Source: Bacillota bacterium (GTDB taxonomy: Bacteria; Bacillota; Limnochordia; Darwinibacteriales; Darwinibacteriaceae). From it: a DNA stretch of 11,947 nucleotides. The notes beneath the pieces are model-generated. The model searched no databases and was not told the origin of the DNA. It saw only the letters and a list, made by a program, of their open reading frames with translations. The translations under genes and the position numbers were made by a program. The number at the start of each line of letters is the position of its first letter. The stretch's first letter is position 1. The DNA is taken from the NCBI GenBank assembly GCA_012518325.1, contig JAAYSR010000241.1, forward strand, positions 1-11,947, given 5' to 3'. Shown in pieces: positions 1-7,047 of the stretch.

Positions 1-100
1 AAGCATTTTGGTGCGGGGCTCCGGCCGCTGGACCTACCGCTATAAACATACAGGCCAGAGCATCAACAAGCGTGTACCTGAACTGGGTCGCTGGGGATAG
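1..100 (+). CDS. 3' end of an unrecognised protein gene (partial)
   Basis: An open frame enters from the left edge in frame 2 and stops at TAG 98-100, giving the last 32 residues of a protein (it ends PELGRWG). The visible part is basic and rich in Gly, Arg and aromatic residues (RGSGRWTYRYKHTGQ), with G/C-rich third codon positions like the other genes here, so it is probably a real gene end rather than chance. There is no membrane segment or motif I recognise, and the family cannot be named from so little. The stop lies 34 bases upstream of the tRNA-Lys promoter, and I see no terminator in between. The remainder lies outside the window. Confidence 0.5.
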   Translation, partial: SILVRGSGRWTYRYKHTGQSINKRVPELGRWG

Positions 101-134
101 GCGATGCTGAGGAAAACAAAAATCTTTTACGCCC

Positions 135-163
135 TTGACAAGCGGCTCGATCTGAGCTATCAT
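135..163 (+). promoter_or_regulatory. Promoter of the tRNA-Lys/tRNA-Glu pair
   Basis: A perfect -35 box TTGACA (135-140), a 17-base spacer and a -10 box TATCAT (158-163, 5 of 6 consensus) form a sigma-A/sigma-70-type promoter. It would start transcription around 170, just before tRNA-Lys at 181. The spacing and position directly upstream of a tRNA make this a confident call. Confidence 0.8.
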
Positions 164-180
164 AGCATCTGTGGCGAAAA

Positions 181-256
181 GAGCCATTAGCTCAGTCGGT
201 AGAGCACCGGACTTTTAATCCGGGTGTCCCGCGTTCGAGTCGCGGATGGCTCACCA
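181..256 (+). tRNA. tRNA-Lys (anticodon UUU)
   Basis: This is a complete cloverleaf. The acceptor stem GAGCCAT (181-187) pairs with ATGGCTC (246-252), and the D-arm is GCTC/GAGC. The anticodon stem CCGGA/TCCGG encloses loop CTTTTAA, with anticodon TTT at 214-216. The T-arm carries GTTCGAGTC. Discriminator A253 and an encoded CCA (254-256) follow. It decodes AAA and AAG. tRNA-Glu follows after only three bases, so the two are co-transcribed from the promoter at 135-163. Confidence 0.97.
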
Positions 257-259
257 TTT

Positions 260-335
260 GCCCCCATCGTCTAGTGGCCTAGGACATCGCCCTCTCACGG
301 CGAAGACAGGGGTTCAAATCCCCTTGGGGGTACCA
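260..335 (+). tRNA. tRNA-Glu (anticodon CUC)
   Basis: Acceptor strand GCCCCCA (260-266) pairs with TGGGGGT (325-331), with one G-T pair. The anticodon stem TCGCC/GGCGA encloses loop CTCTCAC with anticodon CTC at 294-296. The T-loop is TTCAAAT. Discriminator A332 and encoded CCA 333-335 complete the gene. The CUC anticodon reads GAG only, so a UUC isoacceptor for GAA must exist elsewhere in the genome. It is the second gene of the Lys-Glu transcript and is followed directly by an intrinsic terminator. Confidence 0.97.
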
Positions 336-346
336 AACTTGACGGT

Positions 347-376
347 AAAGAGTTCAACTTCGGTTGAACTCTTTTT
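347..376 (+). terminator. Intrinsic terminator of the tRNA-Lys/Glu transcript
   Basis: A perfect 12-bp stem, AAAGAGTTCAAC (347-358) with GTTGAACTCTTT (363-374), is closed by a TTCG tetraloop and followed by a T run (372-376). It lies 12 bases after tRNA-Glu. The reading frame of the next gene formally extends back to an ATG at 364 inside this hairpin, which argues against that upstream start. Confidence 0.93.
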
Positions 377-411
377 GCATAAGAACCCTCTTTTTCACTC
401 ATATTATCTAC

Positions 412-419
412 AAGGAGGG
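412..419 (+). promoter_or_regulatory. Ribosome binding site that fixes a GTG start
   Basis: AAGGAGGG lies 7 bases before GTG 427-429. The ATG at 423-425 is in another frame, and the in-frame ATG at 364 lies inside the tRNA terminator. This site therefore decides the start of the flavoprotein gene at GTG 427. I found no convincing promoter between the terminator and this site; a TATTAT at 402-407 lacks a matching -35 box. Confidence 0.85.
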
Positions 420-426
420 ACGATGC

Positions 427-1242
427 GTGAACAGGACTGTAGGAATAGTGATTTTGCTTCTGGTTGTGTTGGGTGTCGCCATGTACATTAATGCTCAGCG
501 CAGAGACGACAGCAAGTGGCAGGATGGAACCTATGTGGGCCGTTCGAGCCCGGATGAACGGGGATACTTCGGAGAGATTGAGCTCGTGATCTCCGACGGA
601 CGGATAACTGAGGCACAGTATGAAGAAATGGACCAGGAGGGGAGGCGCAAGGACGAAAACTACCCGTACCAGCTCGGACCCCAGTCCCATGATGAGTTGG
701 AGAATCGCCTGGTCAAATCGCAAAACCCTGATGAAGTAGACAGCATCAGCGGGGCAACCCAGACCCATCAACGCTTTGTCGAAGCAGCCAGGGATGCGCT
801 GCGCAAGGCTGAACAGGGCGACCAATCACGTCCTCCGGCAATACAGCCGCCTGCGCCGCCCATGCCGACAGAAACAGACGATGAGGAAACTGAAGGCCAA
901 TGGAAGGACGGTACGTACACTGCCCGTACAGATACCGATGATCATGGATACTATGGCGAGATTGAAATTGTGATTCGTGACGCCCGCATTGCAGAGGTAG
1001 AATTCGCTGAGAAAGACCAGGAAGGAAATCCCAAAGGCGAGGACTATCCCTATCCGTTGGGACCCGAATCTGCAGAACGATTTGAGGAACAGCTCATCGA
1101 GACCCAGGATCCAGACGAAGTTGACAATATCACCGGAGCTACCCAGACCTGGGAACGCTTCAAACAGGTTGCAAAAGAGGCACTAGAACAGGCCCAGAGC
1201 CAAAGCAGGCCCCCAACTGACCTCCAGAACCAAGTTCCCTAA
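427..1242 (+). CDS. Membrane-anchored tandem FMN-binding domain protein
   Basis: This is a 271-residue protein from GTG. Residues 4-21 are one hydrophobic anchor, with the rest predicted outside the cytoplasm. Two FMN_bind-type domains follow, at about 31-127 and 159-256, joined by a proline/acid-rich linker (131-157). They align without gaps at an offset of 128, with about 49 of 87 positions identical by eye. Each carries a full flavinylation motif Dxx[ST]GAT: D105-T111 (DSISGAT) and D233-T239 (DNITGAT). In RnfG and NqrC the ApbE transferase links FMN through phosphate to the last Thr of this motif. The likely role is extracytoplasmic one- or two-electron transfer, with FMN on T111 and T239. 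The protein is strongly acidic. No ApbE, Rnf or reductase gene is nearby, so the partner is unknown. The domain family is confident; the redox role is inferred from the family. Confidence 0.85.
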   Translation: MNRTVGIVILLLVVLGVAMYINAQRRDDSKWQDGTYVGRSSPDERGYFGEIELVISDGRITEAQYEEMDQEGRRKDENYPYQLGPQSHDELENRLVKSQNPDEVDSISGATQTHQRFVEAARDALRKAEQGDQSRPPAIQPPAPPMPTETDDEETEGQWKDGTYTARTDTDDHGYYGEIEIVIRDARIAEVEFAEKDQEGNPKGEDYPYPLGPESAERFEEQLIETQDPDEVDNITGATQTWERFKQVAKEALEQAQSQSRPPTDLQNQVP

Positions 1243-1250
1243 AGCAAACC

Positions 1251-1285
1251 AAAAGGTGCATTCCTGCCCAGGATATGCACCTTTT
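1251..1285. terminator. Bidirectional terminator between converging genes
   Basis: Stem AAAAGGTGCAT (1251-1261) pairs with ATGCACCTTTT (1275-1285). An inner TCCT/AGGA extension gives a long hairpin. Because the outer stem is A4/T4, each strand ends the hairpin in a T run. It lies 8 bases after the flavoprotein stop and 9 bases beyond the stop of the converging regulator gene (1295), so it serves both. Confidence 0.85.
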
Positions 1286-1294
1286 CTACTTCGT

Positions 1295-3790
1295 CTATTT
1301 CTCCTTCTGGTTGTACTGCTGCAAGAATTCCAGCGCTTTGCGGGGGTCAAGGGGCCTGCTGATCAGGTAACCCTGAATTCTGTCGCAGCCGCTGCTTTTT
1401 AGGTACTCCAGCTGCTCTTTATGCTCAACACCCTCTGCCACCACAAAGTGCCCAAGCTTATGACCTATTGAGATGATGTCGCTGGTTATTGTCTGTTCAG
1501 GGTTGAGCAGCATCAGCTTGTCAATGAAGGACTTATCGATTTTGAGGCAGTCGACATTGAGCTCCCGTTCCCGGGAGAGGGAGGAGTAGCCCGTGCCAAA
1601 GTCGTCGATGGCGCTCTTAATGCCGTACTGCCGCAGCAGTCCAAGGATCTTGTTAATCTCCGAAAAGTTCGATGAAAACGCTGATTCGGTAAGTTCAAGC
1701 ATAATCTGTTCCGGATTCACCTCGGCGCCGGTGATGATCTGGAGCAGCTCTTCCACGAAATGTCTGCTTAAGAGCTGAATGACAGAGACATTGATTGAGA
1801 CGGTGAGTGCTCCGTAGCCCGCCCGCTTCAGAGACTGCAGAAATTCACAGGCCTTTTTGGCGATGATCTTGCCAATGGGAACGATGTGCTTGGTCTTCTC
1901 GATAATGGGTATAAACTCCAGGGGTGAAACCAGCCCCAGTTCCGGATGGTTATACCTGGCCAGCGCCTCAAAGCCGCAGATGCAGTTCTCCTGCAGGTCC
2001 AGTACAGGCTGGTACTGTAAAAACAACTGTTCTTCGTGGCCTTCGGTGGCAAGGCGCGACAGGTCGTGCTGCAGCGTTTCCAGGCGGGAAACCTTGCTCT
2101 CCAGCTCCTGGTCATAGATGCATACTTGATTCTCATCGCTTTCGCCGCTGAAAAGGAGCGCTTCTTCCGATGTAATCAGGAGATTCTTAAGCAAAAGCTC
2201 TATGTTGTGCCGGTTTGAATCGTCAAGTTCAATGATGCCGATGCCGAAGTTGATCCGATCTATGCTCAGCAAGGGGTCCAGCGTATGGTCTATGAGCTCA
2301 CATAAGCGGAATAGCTCCTGAAGGTCCTTGTATCCTTTCTTGTAAAAGACAAAGCGATATTCATGGGTGTTGAACAAGAGACAGCGCTCGTTGCAGATTG
2401 GCTGCAGCTCCTCTGCAATTCGCTTGGCCAGGTCCTGACCGTAATGGAAACCGTAGGTAAGGCTCAGGGCGTGCATCGCATTTAAGTTGATGCTGATTAG
2501 GGCTGCTTTTTCAGACAGAGGTTTTTCACTGTCCCTGTTCAGGACAAACTCGAGGTAACGGCGATTGTAGAGACCTGTCCAGGCATCATGTTCGTTGATG
2601 TAACGGAGCCGGTCTTCCATCTCTTTGCGGTCAGAGATATCGATTATAATGCCTTCCAGGGCCTCCACTCTGCCCTGATCATTGAAAATGCCCTGACCCA
2701 TTTCCAGAACCCATTTGCGGGTGCCGTCCGCGGTTGTGATCTCATACTCATGCCTAAAGGGCACTCTTTTCTCCAGGATCTGCTCCCACTTTTCCCAGAG
2801 CAAATCTCTGTACTCCGGGGTAATGAGGTCGTTGAAGGAGAGTTCCTTATTATACAGCAGGGCTTCTGGAGGATAGCCGGTAAGGTCCAGGCAGCCGGAG
2901 GAGACGAACTGCATAGTCCAGTCCCGGTCATAATTGCAGCGGTAGGCCATGCCCGGAAGATTGGACAGGAGAACCGATTTGCTGCGTTCGCTCTCGACAA
3001 GCCGCTCTTCTATGGCTTTTTGATCCGTAATGTCCCGGGCTAGAATCACATAGTTGCGCCGGCTGGTTTCCGACAAATGAAGGGATGTGGCCAAAAGGTG
3101 CACCCACACCACGGAGCCGTCAGGCCTGACAAAGCGCTTGTCCAGAACATAGTTATGTATTTCTCCAGCCAAAAGCTGGTTGTAGTACTCCAGCTCAGCG
3201 TCTAGATCATCAGGATGCGTTATGGCAGCCCATCCCAGCTCAAAGAGCTCTTCCTTTGTTCTGCCGGTAATTTGCTCAAAGGTTTCGTTTACGCTGAACC
3301 TTTCCCGGGCTCCGCCGGGCTCCTTGCCAAAACAGACAGCGATGCCGAGGGGAGCCTTGGCGAAGATAGTCTCCAGGGTCGCCAGCTGGTCTTGGTATCT
3401 TTGCTCCATAATGAGCTGAATGCGCAGCAGTTCAACATGCACTTCGATCCTTGCCCGCAGCGACTCCATATGAATGGGCTTGCGCACATAGTCCACCGCG
3501 CCCATTCTTAAGCCCTTCATCTCGTTTTCCAGCTCATTGTAATTAGTCAGGATGATGGTGCGCAGCTTGGAGAGCCTGTTGTCTGCCTGCAGCTGTTCCA
3601 GCACCTCAAATCCGTCCATGTTGGGCATGTTCAAATCCAGTATCATCAAGTTAATGTCTTCATGCTGCTTAAGCATTTGCATCGCTTCGATGCCGTCGCA
3701 GGCAGTCAGCAGCTGGTAATCCTCCAGCATGCCGGTGATGATCGCCCGATCGGAAGCTGAATCGTCCACGACTAGGATTTTGGCTGCCAT
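1295..3790 (-). CDS. Response regulator REC-PAS-PAS-GGDEF(degenerate)-EAL, predicted c-di-GMP phosphodiesterase
   Basis: This 831-residue soluble protein has five domains. REC (about 4-118) has acidic pair D9/D10, phospho-acceptor D52, T82 and K104. A helical linker leads to PAS1 (about 136-262) and PAS2 (about 268-392), both with PAC-like ends (RDITDQK, IDISDRK). The GGDEF domain (about 393-560) keeps the N-terminal DAWTGLYNRRYLE signature. Its active-site loop, however, reads NTHEYRF (474-480) instead of GGDEF, and no RxxD I-site is seen, so cyclase activity is unlikely. The EAL domain (about 570-825) keeps E608-A-L-A-R, N667, E699/E702, D729-D730 in DDFGTGYSS, K750, E786 and Q806. It is therefore predicted to hydrolyse cyclic di-GMP to pGpG. 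The gene starts 38 bases after the hybrid kinase gene and is probably its output. A GTG at 3832 overlaps the kinase stop, but ATG 3790 has the better ribosome site. Confidence 0.9.
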   Translation of the reverse strand: MAAKILVVDDSASDRAIITGMLEDYQLLTACDGIEAMQMLKQHEDINLMILDLNMPNMDGFEVLEQLQADNRLSKLRTIILTNYNELENEMKGLRMGAVDYVRKPIHMESLRARIEVHVELLRIQLIMEQRYQDQLATLETIFAKAPLGIAVCFGKEPGGARERFSVNETFEQITGRTKEELFELGWAAITHPDDLDAELEYYNQLLAGEIHNYVLDKRFVRPDGSVVWVHLLATSLHLSETSRRNYVILARDITDQKAIEERLVESERSKSVLLSNLPGMAYRCNYDRDWTMQFVSSGCLDLTGYPPEALLYNKELSFNDLITPEYRDLLWEKWEQILEKRVPFRHEYEITTADGTRKWVLEMGQGIFNDQGRVEALEGIIIDISDRKEMEDRLRYINEHDAWTGLYNRRYLEFVLNRDSEKPLSEKAALISINLNAMHALSLTYGFHYGQDLAKRIAEELQPICNERCLLFNTHEYRFVFYKKGYKDLQELFRLCELIDHTLDPLLSIDRINFGIGIIELDDSNRHNIELLLKNLLITSEEALLFSGESDENQVCIYDQELESKVSRLETLQHDLSRLATEGHEEQLFLQYQPVLDLQENCICGFEALARYNHPELGLVSPLEFIPIIEKTKHIVPIGKIIAKKACEFLQSLKRAGYGALTVSINVSVIQLLSRHFVEELLQIITGAEVNPEQIMLELTESAFSSNFSEINKILGLLRQYGIKSAIDDFGTGYSSLSRERELNVDCLKIDKSFIDKLMLLNPEQTITSDIISIGHKLGHFVVAEGVEHKEQLEYLKSSGCDRIQGYLISRPLDPRKALEFLQQYNQKEK

Positions 3791-3797
3791 TGATCCT

Positions 3798-3804
3798 CCT
3801 CCTT
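3798..3804 (-). promoter_or_regulatory. Ribosome binding site fixing the regulator start
   Basis: AAGGAGG on the minus strand lies 7 bases before ATG 3790. It favours a start at MAAKILVVDD, which is where receiver proteins normally begin. The alternative GTG at 3832 would add 14 residues and overlap the kinase stop as GTGA. Confidence 0.8.
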
Positions 3805-3828
3805 TGAGCGTTCCTCGTTTCCCTGGGT

Positions 3829-6705
3829 TCACCGCTGGGCAATTTCAGTAAGAAGCTCACTCAATGCATCTGTAAACTCTTTCGCCAAAAACTCTATTTG
3901 CTCCTCCTTTTGATTCTTTAACGCTTCGTGCAGGCGGGTCGACAGCTCGTAGACAGCCTCGGCACCGATGCTTCCCGAACTGCCCTTAATCTTGTGAACA
4001 ATCTGCCTGGCATCCTCGTATCGCTTCTCTTTTATTGCCTCCAGCAGCTGCCCTCCCGTATTCTTGTTTTCGTTGAGATATTCAGCCAGAACTTTGGCAT
4101 AGATCTCCGGGCTGCCGCCCATGTTTCGCAGACCGGCAGCTTTATCAAGCTGGTTGGGTCTTGCAGCTTCAGCTTTGTTGGCCAGAATGAGTTCCCGGAC
4201 TGTTCTGAGGAAGTGATCCGGCTCAAAGGGCTTGCTGATATAATGGTAAACTCCTCTTTCTGCACACTTTTCTCTGACGCCGAGGACAACATCGGCGGTC
4301 ATGGCCACAATCGGCACGCTGGGCGACATCCTTCTAATGGCCTCAGCAGCTTCGTAGCCGTTCATTACCGGCATGTGCAGGTCCATCAGGATCAGGGCAA
4401 TCTGCTCCTGTTGCTGCTCAAAAATCTCCACTGCCTCCCTGCCGTTGGAGGCCAGGATGCAGTCGATGCCGATCTGCTGCAGGAGGGACTGGACCAGAAG
4501 CTGGTTGGTCTTGTTGTCTTCAGCCACCAGCACTGTGTACTTTTCCATAAACTGCAGCGGTTCTGCCTTAGCGGCTTCAACCTCTTGGGCTGCCCCGACA
4601 GCCTTGAGGTTAAAGATGTCCAGAAGAGCGTCGAGGAGGACGGAAGGGATGATGGGCTTGCCGATGCCGATATCAACGCCGTAGTCGTCCAGGCTGTCAA
4701 AGAGGTCTTCCCTCATCATTGGCAGCAGCATAATGAACTTTGGCTTCTTTACGATCTTCCTGCTGCTCTTGATCACTTCTACGAACTGGAAGCCCCCCTC
4801 CTTGGGGGTTTCGTAATCCACGATCACCAAGTCAAAAGGCTGGGCAAACCTGCCGTCTGCGGCTTCCAGCATACTCAGAGCGCTGGCCGGAGAGGTGGTC
4901 AGCTCACAGTGTATGCCAAACTCCCTGAGGCAGCTTTCGAGGAGATTCATGTTGGCGCCGCTTTTTTCTAAAACAAGGGCTCTGACATCCTTGAAGGGCT
5001 CTCCAGACAGTGCCTCTCTGTAGACGCTTTCCTGGTCCTTGTCGATGGGCAGCGACAGACTGATGATGACGCTTGAGCCTTCCCCTGGGGTGCTGAAGAC
5101 CTGGATTTGGCCGCCCATCAAATCTACAAGGCTCTTGACAATGGACAGGCCCAGCCCCGAACCGCCGAAGCGCCGGTTGATACTGCTGTCGCCCTGGACG
5201 AAAGGTCTGAACAGACCTTCCAACTGTTCCTGATCCATCCCGATGCCGGTGTCCTTGATGGCAAAGGTGAGGTGGTGCAGTTCATTTTCCTTGGCCAGCA
5301 GGCGAATGTCCAGAGATATTTCGCCCTCTTCGGTAAACTTGGCGGCGTTGTTCAAGACATTCAGCAGAATCTGCTTAATTCTCTTGGGATCTCCAACAAA
5401 CCATCTTGGCACTGAGGGCTCTTTGGCGAAGCGGAAGCCGATTTTTTGCTCTTCAACTTTGTGCAGCACGATATTCACTACATCCTGAATCAGATGGTCG
5501 ATGTTGAACGACACTCTTTCCAGCTCCACTTTGCCTGCTTCGATCTTGGAGTAGTCCAGGATGTCATCGATAATGCTCAGCATGACCTGGGATGCCTGGG
5601 TGATGCGGTCTGCATACATTTTCTGGGTTAGAGTGAGGTTGGTCTTCTTCAAAAGGTAAGCCATGCCAGTGATGGCATTGAGGGGAGTTCTGATTTCATG
5701 TGACATCCGGGCCAGGAAGCTGGACTTGACCTCATTCGCTTCATAGGCCTCCTGAGTGGCTTTTTCCAGTTCGGCCTGGACCTGGACCCTGTGCTGGATT
5801 TCCCGGCGCAGTTTTATAATCCAGTAGAAAGAGATGGCCAGAATTAGAGTTATTACACCGCCAACGGCGGCCAAGATGCTGATAAGCCGGCCAAAATCGA
5901 AACTGTCCGTACTCAGCACAATCCACTTGTTGTAGATCGCCAGCCTTTCTTCTTCTGTAACAGTGTCCAGGGCTGCATTGAGGATGCCGACCAGTTCGGG
6001 CCAGTCTTTGCGAACCGCGAAATATACGCCCTGCTCCTTTTCTGCTTCAAAGGAGATCAGTCTGAGATTGGTGAGGGCGTGGGCACGGATCAGATAGTTT
6101 GTGGTTGCCAGGTTGCCTACAAAGGCCTTCTCTTCGCCTGTCACTACTGCTGTCAGGGCGCTTTCTACAGAGTCATAGAGGCTGAGGTTGATCTTGGGGC
6201 GGGCCAGAAGGTAACTGTGGTGGGAACTGTTGCGCTGCACCGCAACTGAGTGTCCGTGGAGATCTTCCAGGCTGGATATCTCGCTTTCATCCTCCTGGGT
6301 GACAATGACGCGCTTGAAGTAGTAATAGGGCACGGAGAAAAGGAAGTGCTGCTCTCTTTCTTCAGTCTTGCTGACGGCAGGCAGGACATCGATCTTTCCC
6401 TCCAGCGCCGCCTCGTATGCTTCCGGCCAGCTCAGGCCCTGGACCACTTCAAACTGGAGGCCTGTCCGCTCACTGATCAAAGCCAGGTAGTCCGCGGCAA
6501 TTCCCACATGCTGGCCATTTTCATCAATGAACTCAAAGGGGACGAAGCCGGGATCTACACCCAGGCGGATCACCTGGCGTTTTTCCAGAAAAGCAAGCTG
6601 GTCATCGGTCCACTGAATATTGTAGTCCCGGGCAGAACAGGGAAGGGGTGTCGCGGCTGCCAGCAATGTCAAGAGGAAGACGAGGGAGAGAAGCAGCTTC
6701 TTCAT
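3829..6705 (-). CDS. BvgS-like hybrid sensor histidine kinase (SBP_bac_3-TM-HisKA-HATPase-REC-REC-HPt)
   Basis: This is a 958-residue membrane kinase. A signal peptide (about 1-25) precedes a periplasmic family-3 solute-binding domain (about 44-265; LGVDPGFVPFEF near its start). One TM (272-296) and a short coiled coil (about 300-328) follow. HisKA has H336 in SHEIRTPLNAI. The ATPase domain (about 437-553) has N-box N449-N453, G1 box DTGIGM (485-490) and G2 box GGSGLGLSI (514-522). REC1 (574-700) keeps D630 and K683, but has E580-K581 where an acidic pair is expected and lacks a clear switch Thr/Ser. REC2 (723-840) is canonical, with E729-D730, D775, T803 and K825. The C-terminal HPt has H904 in VHKIKGSS. 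A small periplasmic ligand, perhaps an amino acid, presumably controls phosphoflow H336 to D775 to H904 and on to D52 of the next gene's product. The ligand is unknown. It is the first gene of a two-gene operon. Confidence 0.92.
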   Translation of the reverse strand: MKKLLLSLVFLLTLLAAATPLPCSARDYNIQWTDDQLAFLEKRQVIRLGVDPGFVPFEFIDENGQHVGIAADYLALISERTGLQFEVVQGLSWPEAYEAALEGKIDVLPAVSKTEEREQHFLFSVPYYYFKRVIVTQEDESEISSLEDLHGHSVAVQRNSSHHSYLLARPKINLSLYDSVESALTAVVTGEEKAFVGNLATTNYLIRAHALTNLRLISFEAEKEQGVYFAVRKDWPELVGILNAALDTVTEEERLAIYNKWIVLSTDSFDFGRLISILAAVGGVITLILAISFYWIIKLRREIQHRVQVQAELEKATQEAYEANEVKSSFLARMSHEIRTPLNAITGMAYLLKKTNLTLTQKMYADRITQASQVMLSIIDDILDYSKIEAGKVELERVSFNIDHLIQDVVNIVLHKVEEQKIGFRFAKEPSVPRWFVGDPKRIKQILLNVLNNAAKFTEEGEISLDIRLLAKENELHHLTFAIKDTGIGMDQEQLEGLFRPFVQGDSSINRRFGGSGLGLSIVKSLVDLMGGQIQVFSTPGEGSSVIISLSLPIDKDQESVYREALSGEPFKDVRALVLEKSGANMNLLESCLREFGIHCELTTSPASALSMLEAADGRFAQPFDLVIVDYETPKEGGFQFVEVIKSSRKIVKKPKFIMLLPMMREDLFDSLDDYGVDIGIGKPIIPSVLLDALLDIFNLKAVGAAQEVEAAKAEPLQFMEKYTVLVAEDNKTNQLLVQSLLQQIGIDCILASNGREAVEIFEQQQEQIALILMDLHMPVMNGYEAAEAIRRMSPSVPIVAMTADVVLGVREKCAERGVYHYISKPFEPDHFLRTVRELILANKAEAARPNQLDKAAGLRNMGGSPEIYAKVLAEYLNENKNTGGQLLEAIKEKRYEDARQIVHKIKGSSGSIGAEAVYELSTRLHEALKNQKEEQIEFLAKEFTDALSELLTEIAQR

Positions 6706-6712
6706 GATCATT

Positions 6713-6718
6713 CTCCTT
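6713..6718 (-). promoter_or_regulatory. Ribosome binding site fixing the kinase start
   Basis: AAGGAG on the minus strand lies 7 bases before ATG 6705 (MKKLLLS, directly opening a signal peptide) but only one base before the in-frame ATG at 6711. The start is therefore set at 6705. A further in-frame ATG at 6735 lies upstream of this site. Confidence 0.75.
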
Positions 6719-6741
6719 CCTAAAGCCATCCGCACAAGCCT

Positions 6742-6756
6742 GGATGTTTTCCATCC
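6742..6756. repeat. Small inverted repeat in the kinase leader
   Basis: GGATG (6742-6746) and CATCC (6752-6756) form a perfect 5-bp inverted repeat around a 5-base loop. It lies between the predicted promoter and the ribosome site of the kinase gene. It could be a weak leader hairpin or an operator half-site pair, but the stem is short enough to be chance. Confidence 0.3.
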
Positions 6757-6766
6757 TGCTTTGTAA

Positions 6767-6794
6767 ATAATATTTTAAGGCTTTATTCAGTAAA
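6767..6794 (-). promoter_or_regulatory. Probable promoter of the kinase-regulator operon
   Basis: On the minus strand, TTTACT (6789-6794; 4 of 6 consensus) and TATTAT (6767-6772; 5 of 6) are separated by 16 bases. Transcription would start about 55 bases before the kinase ATG. The region is AT-rich compared with its surroundings and is the only gap in front of this operon. The downstream end of the neighbouring tRNA terminator is close by. Confidence 0.5.
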
Positions 6795-6832
6795 AGGCAA
6801 GCGACAATCAGCTGAGCTGGGCAAAAATCAAA

Positions 6833-6865
6833 AAGGATGCCCATTCCGCGGGGAAGGGCATCCTT
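6833..6865 (-). terminator. Intrinsic terminator of the tRNA-Gly/Thr transcript
   Basis: A perfect 10-bp stem, AAGGATGCCC (6833-6842) with GGGCATCCTT (6856-6865), has a 13-base loop. Read on the minus strand it is followed by TTTGATTTTT. It lies 14 bases beyond the 3' end of tRNA-Thr and separates the tRNA transcript from the kinase operon promoter. Confidence 0.88.
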
Positions 6866-6879
6866 GACTTATGCGAAGA

Positions 6880-6954
6880 TGGAGCTGGTGGTGGGAATTG
6901 AACCCACAACCCCGTCATTACGAGTGACGTGCTCTGCCATTGAGCCACACCAGC
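6880..6954 (-). tRNA. tRNA-Thr (anticodon CGU)
   Basis: Read on the minus strand, acceptor GCTGGTG pairs with CACCAGC and the D-arm is GCTC/GAGC. The anticodon stem CGTCA/TGACG encloses loop CTCGTAA, with anticodon CGT (plus-strand 6920-6922). The T-arm is GTGGG/CCCAC, and the discriminator is T with encoded CCA (plus-strand 6880-6882). It reads ACG only, so other Thr tRNAs must exist elsewhere. It is second in the Gly-Thr transcript, 6 bases after tRNA-Gly. Confidence 0.97.
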
Positions 6955-6960
6955 ATAAAA

Positions 6961-7035
6961 TGGAGCGGATGACGAGATTCGAACTCGCAACCCTCGGCTT
7001 GGGAAGCCGATGCTCTACCATTGAGCCACATCCGC
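6961..7035 (-). tRNA. tRNA-Gly (anticodon CCC)
   Basis: Read on the minus strand, acceptor GCGGATG pairs with CATCCGC. The D-arm GCTC/GAGC and anticodon stem TCGGC/GCCGA are intact, with loop TTCCCAA giving anticodon CCC. The T-arm is GCGAG/CTCGT with one wobble pair, followed by encoded CCA (plus-strand 6961-6963). It reads GGG only. It is the first gene behind a consensus promoter at 7048-7076. Confidence 0.97.
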
Positions 7036-7047
7036 TTTCTGATTACC

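Noticed and set aside
402..407. TATTAT as a -10 box for the flavoprotein gene
   Set aside because: No -35 box at suitable distance, and the start point would fall at or in the ribosome binding site.
364..426. Upstream extension of the flavoprotein frame to ATG 364
   Set aside because: It begins inside the tRNA terminator hairpin and lacks a ribosome site; GTG 427 has AAGGAGGG at good spacing and opens directly into the membrane anchor.
295..825. Minus-strand open frame of 176 codons across tRNA-Glu and the flavoprotein gene
   Set aside because: It runs through a tRNA gene and a terminator and opposes a well-supported gene; its product has no recognisable domain.
3928..4971. Long plus-strand open frame of 347 codons opposite the kinase gene
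   Set aside because: It lies wholly antisense to HPt, receiver and linker domains whose motifs are intact; no ribosome site or recognisable protein feature supports it. Long antisense frames are common opposite GC-rich genes.
3829..6705. Lipoprotein signal at Cys 23 of the kinase
   Set aside because: The residues before it (PLP) do not fit a lipobox, and the protein already has a membrane-spanning segment at 272-296.
181..7035. tRNA genes as attachment sites of an integrated element
   Set aside because: No integrase, no duplicated tRNA 3' end and no direct repeat was found beside any of the tRNAs; the genes between them look chromosomal.
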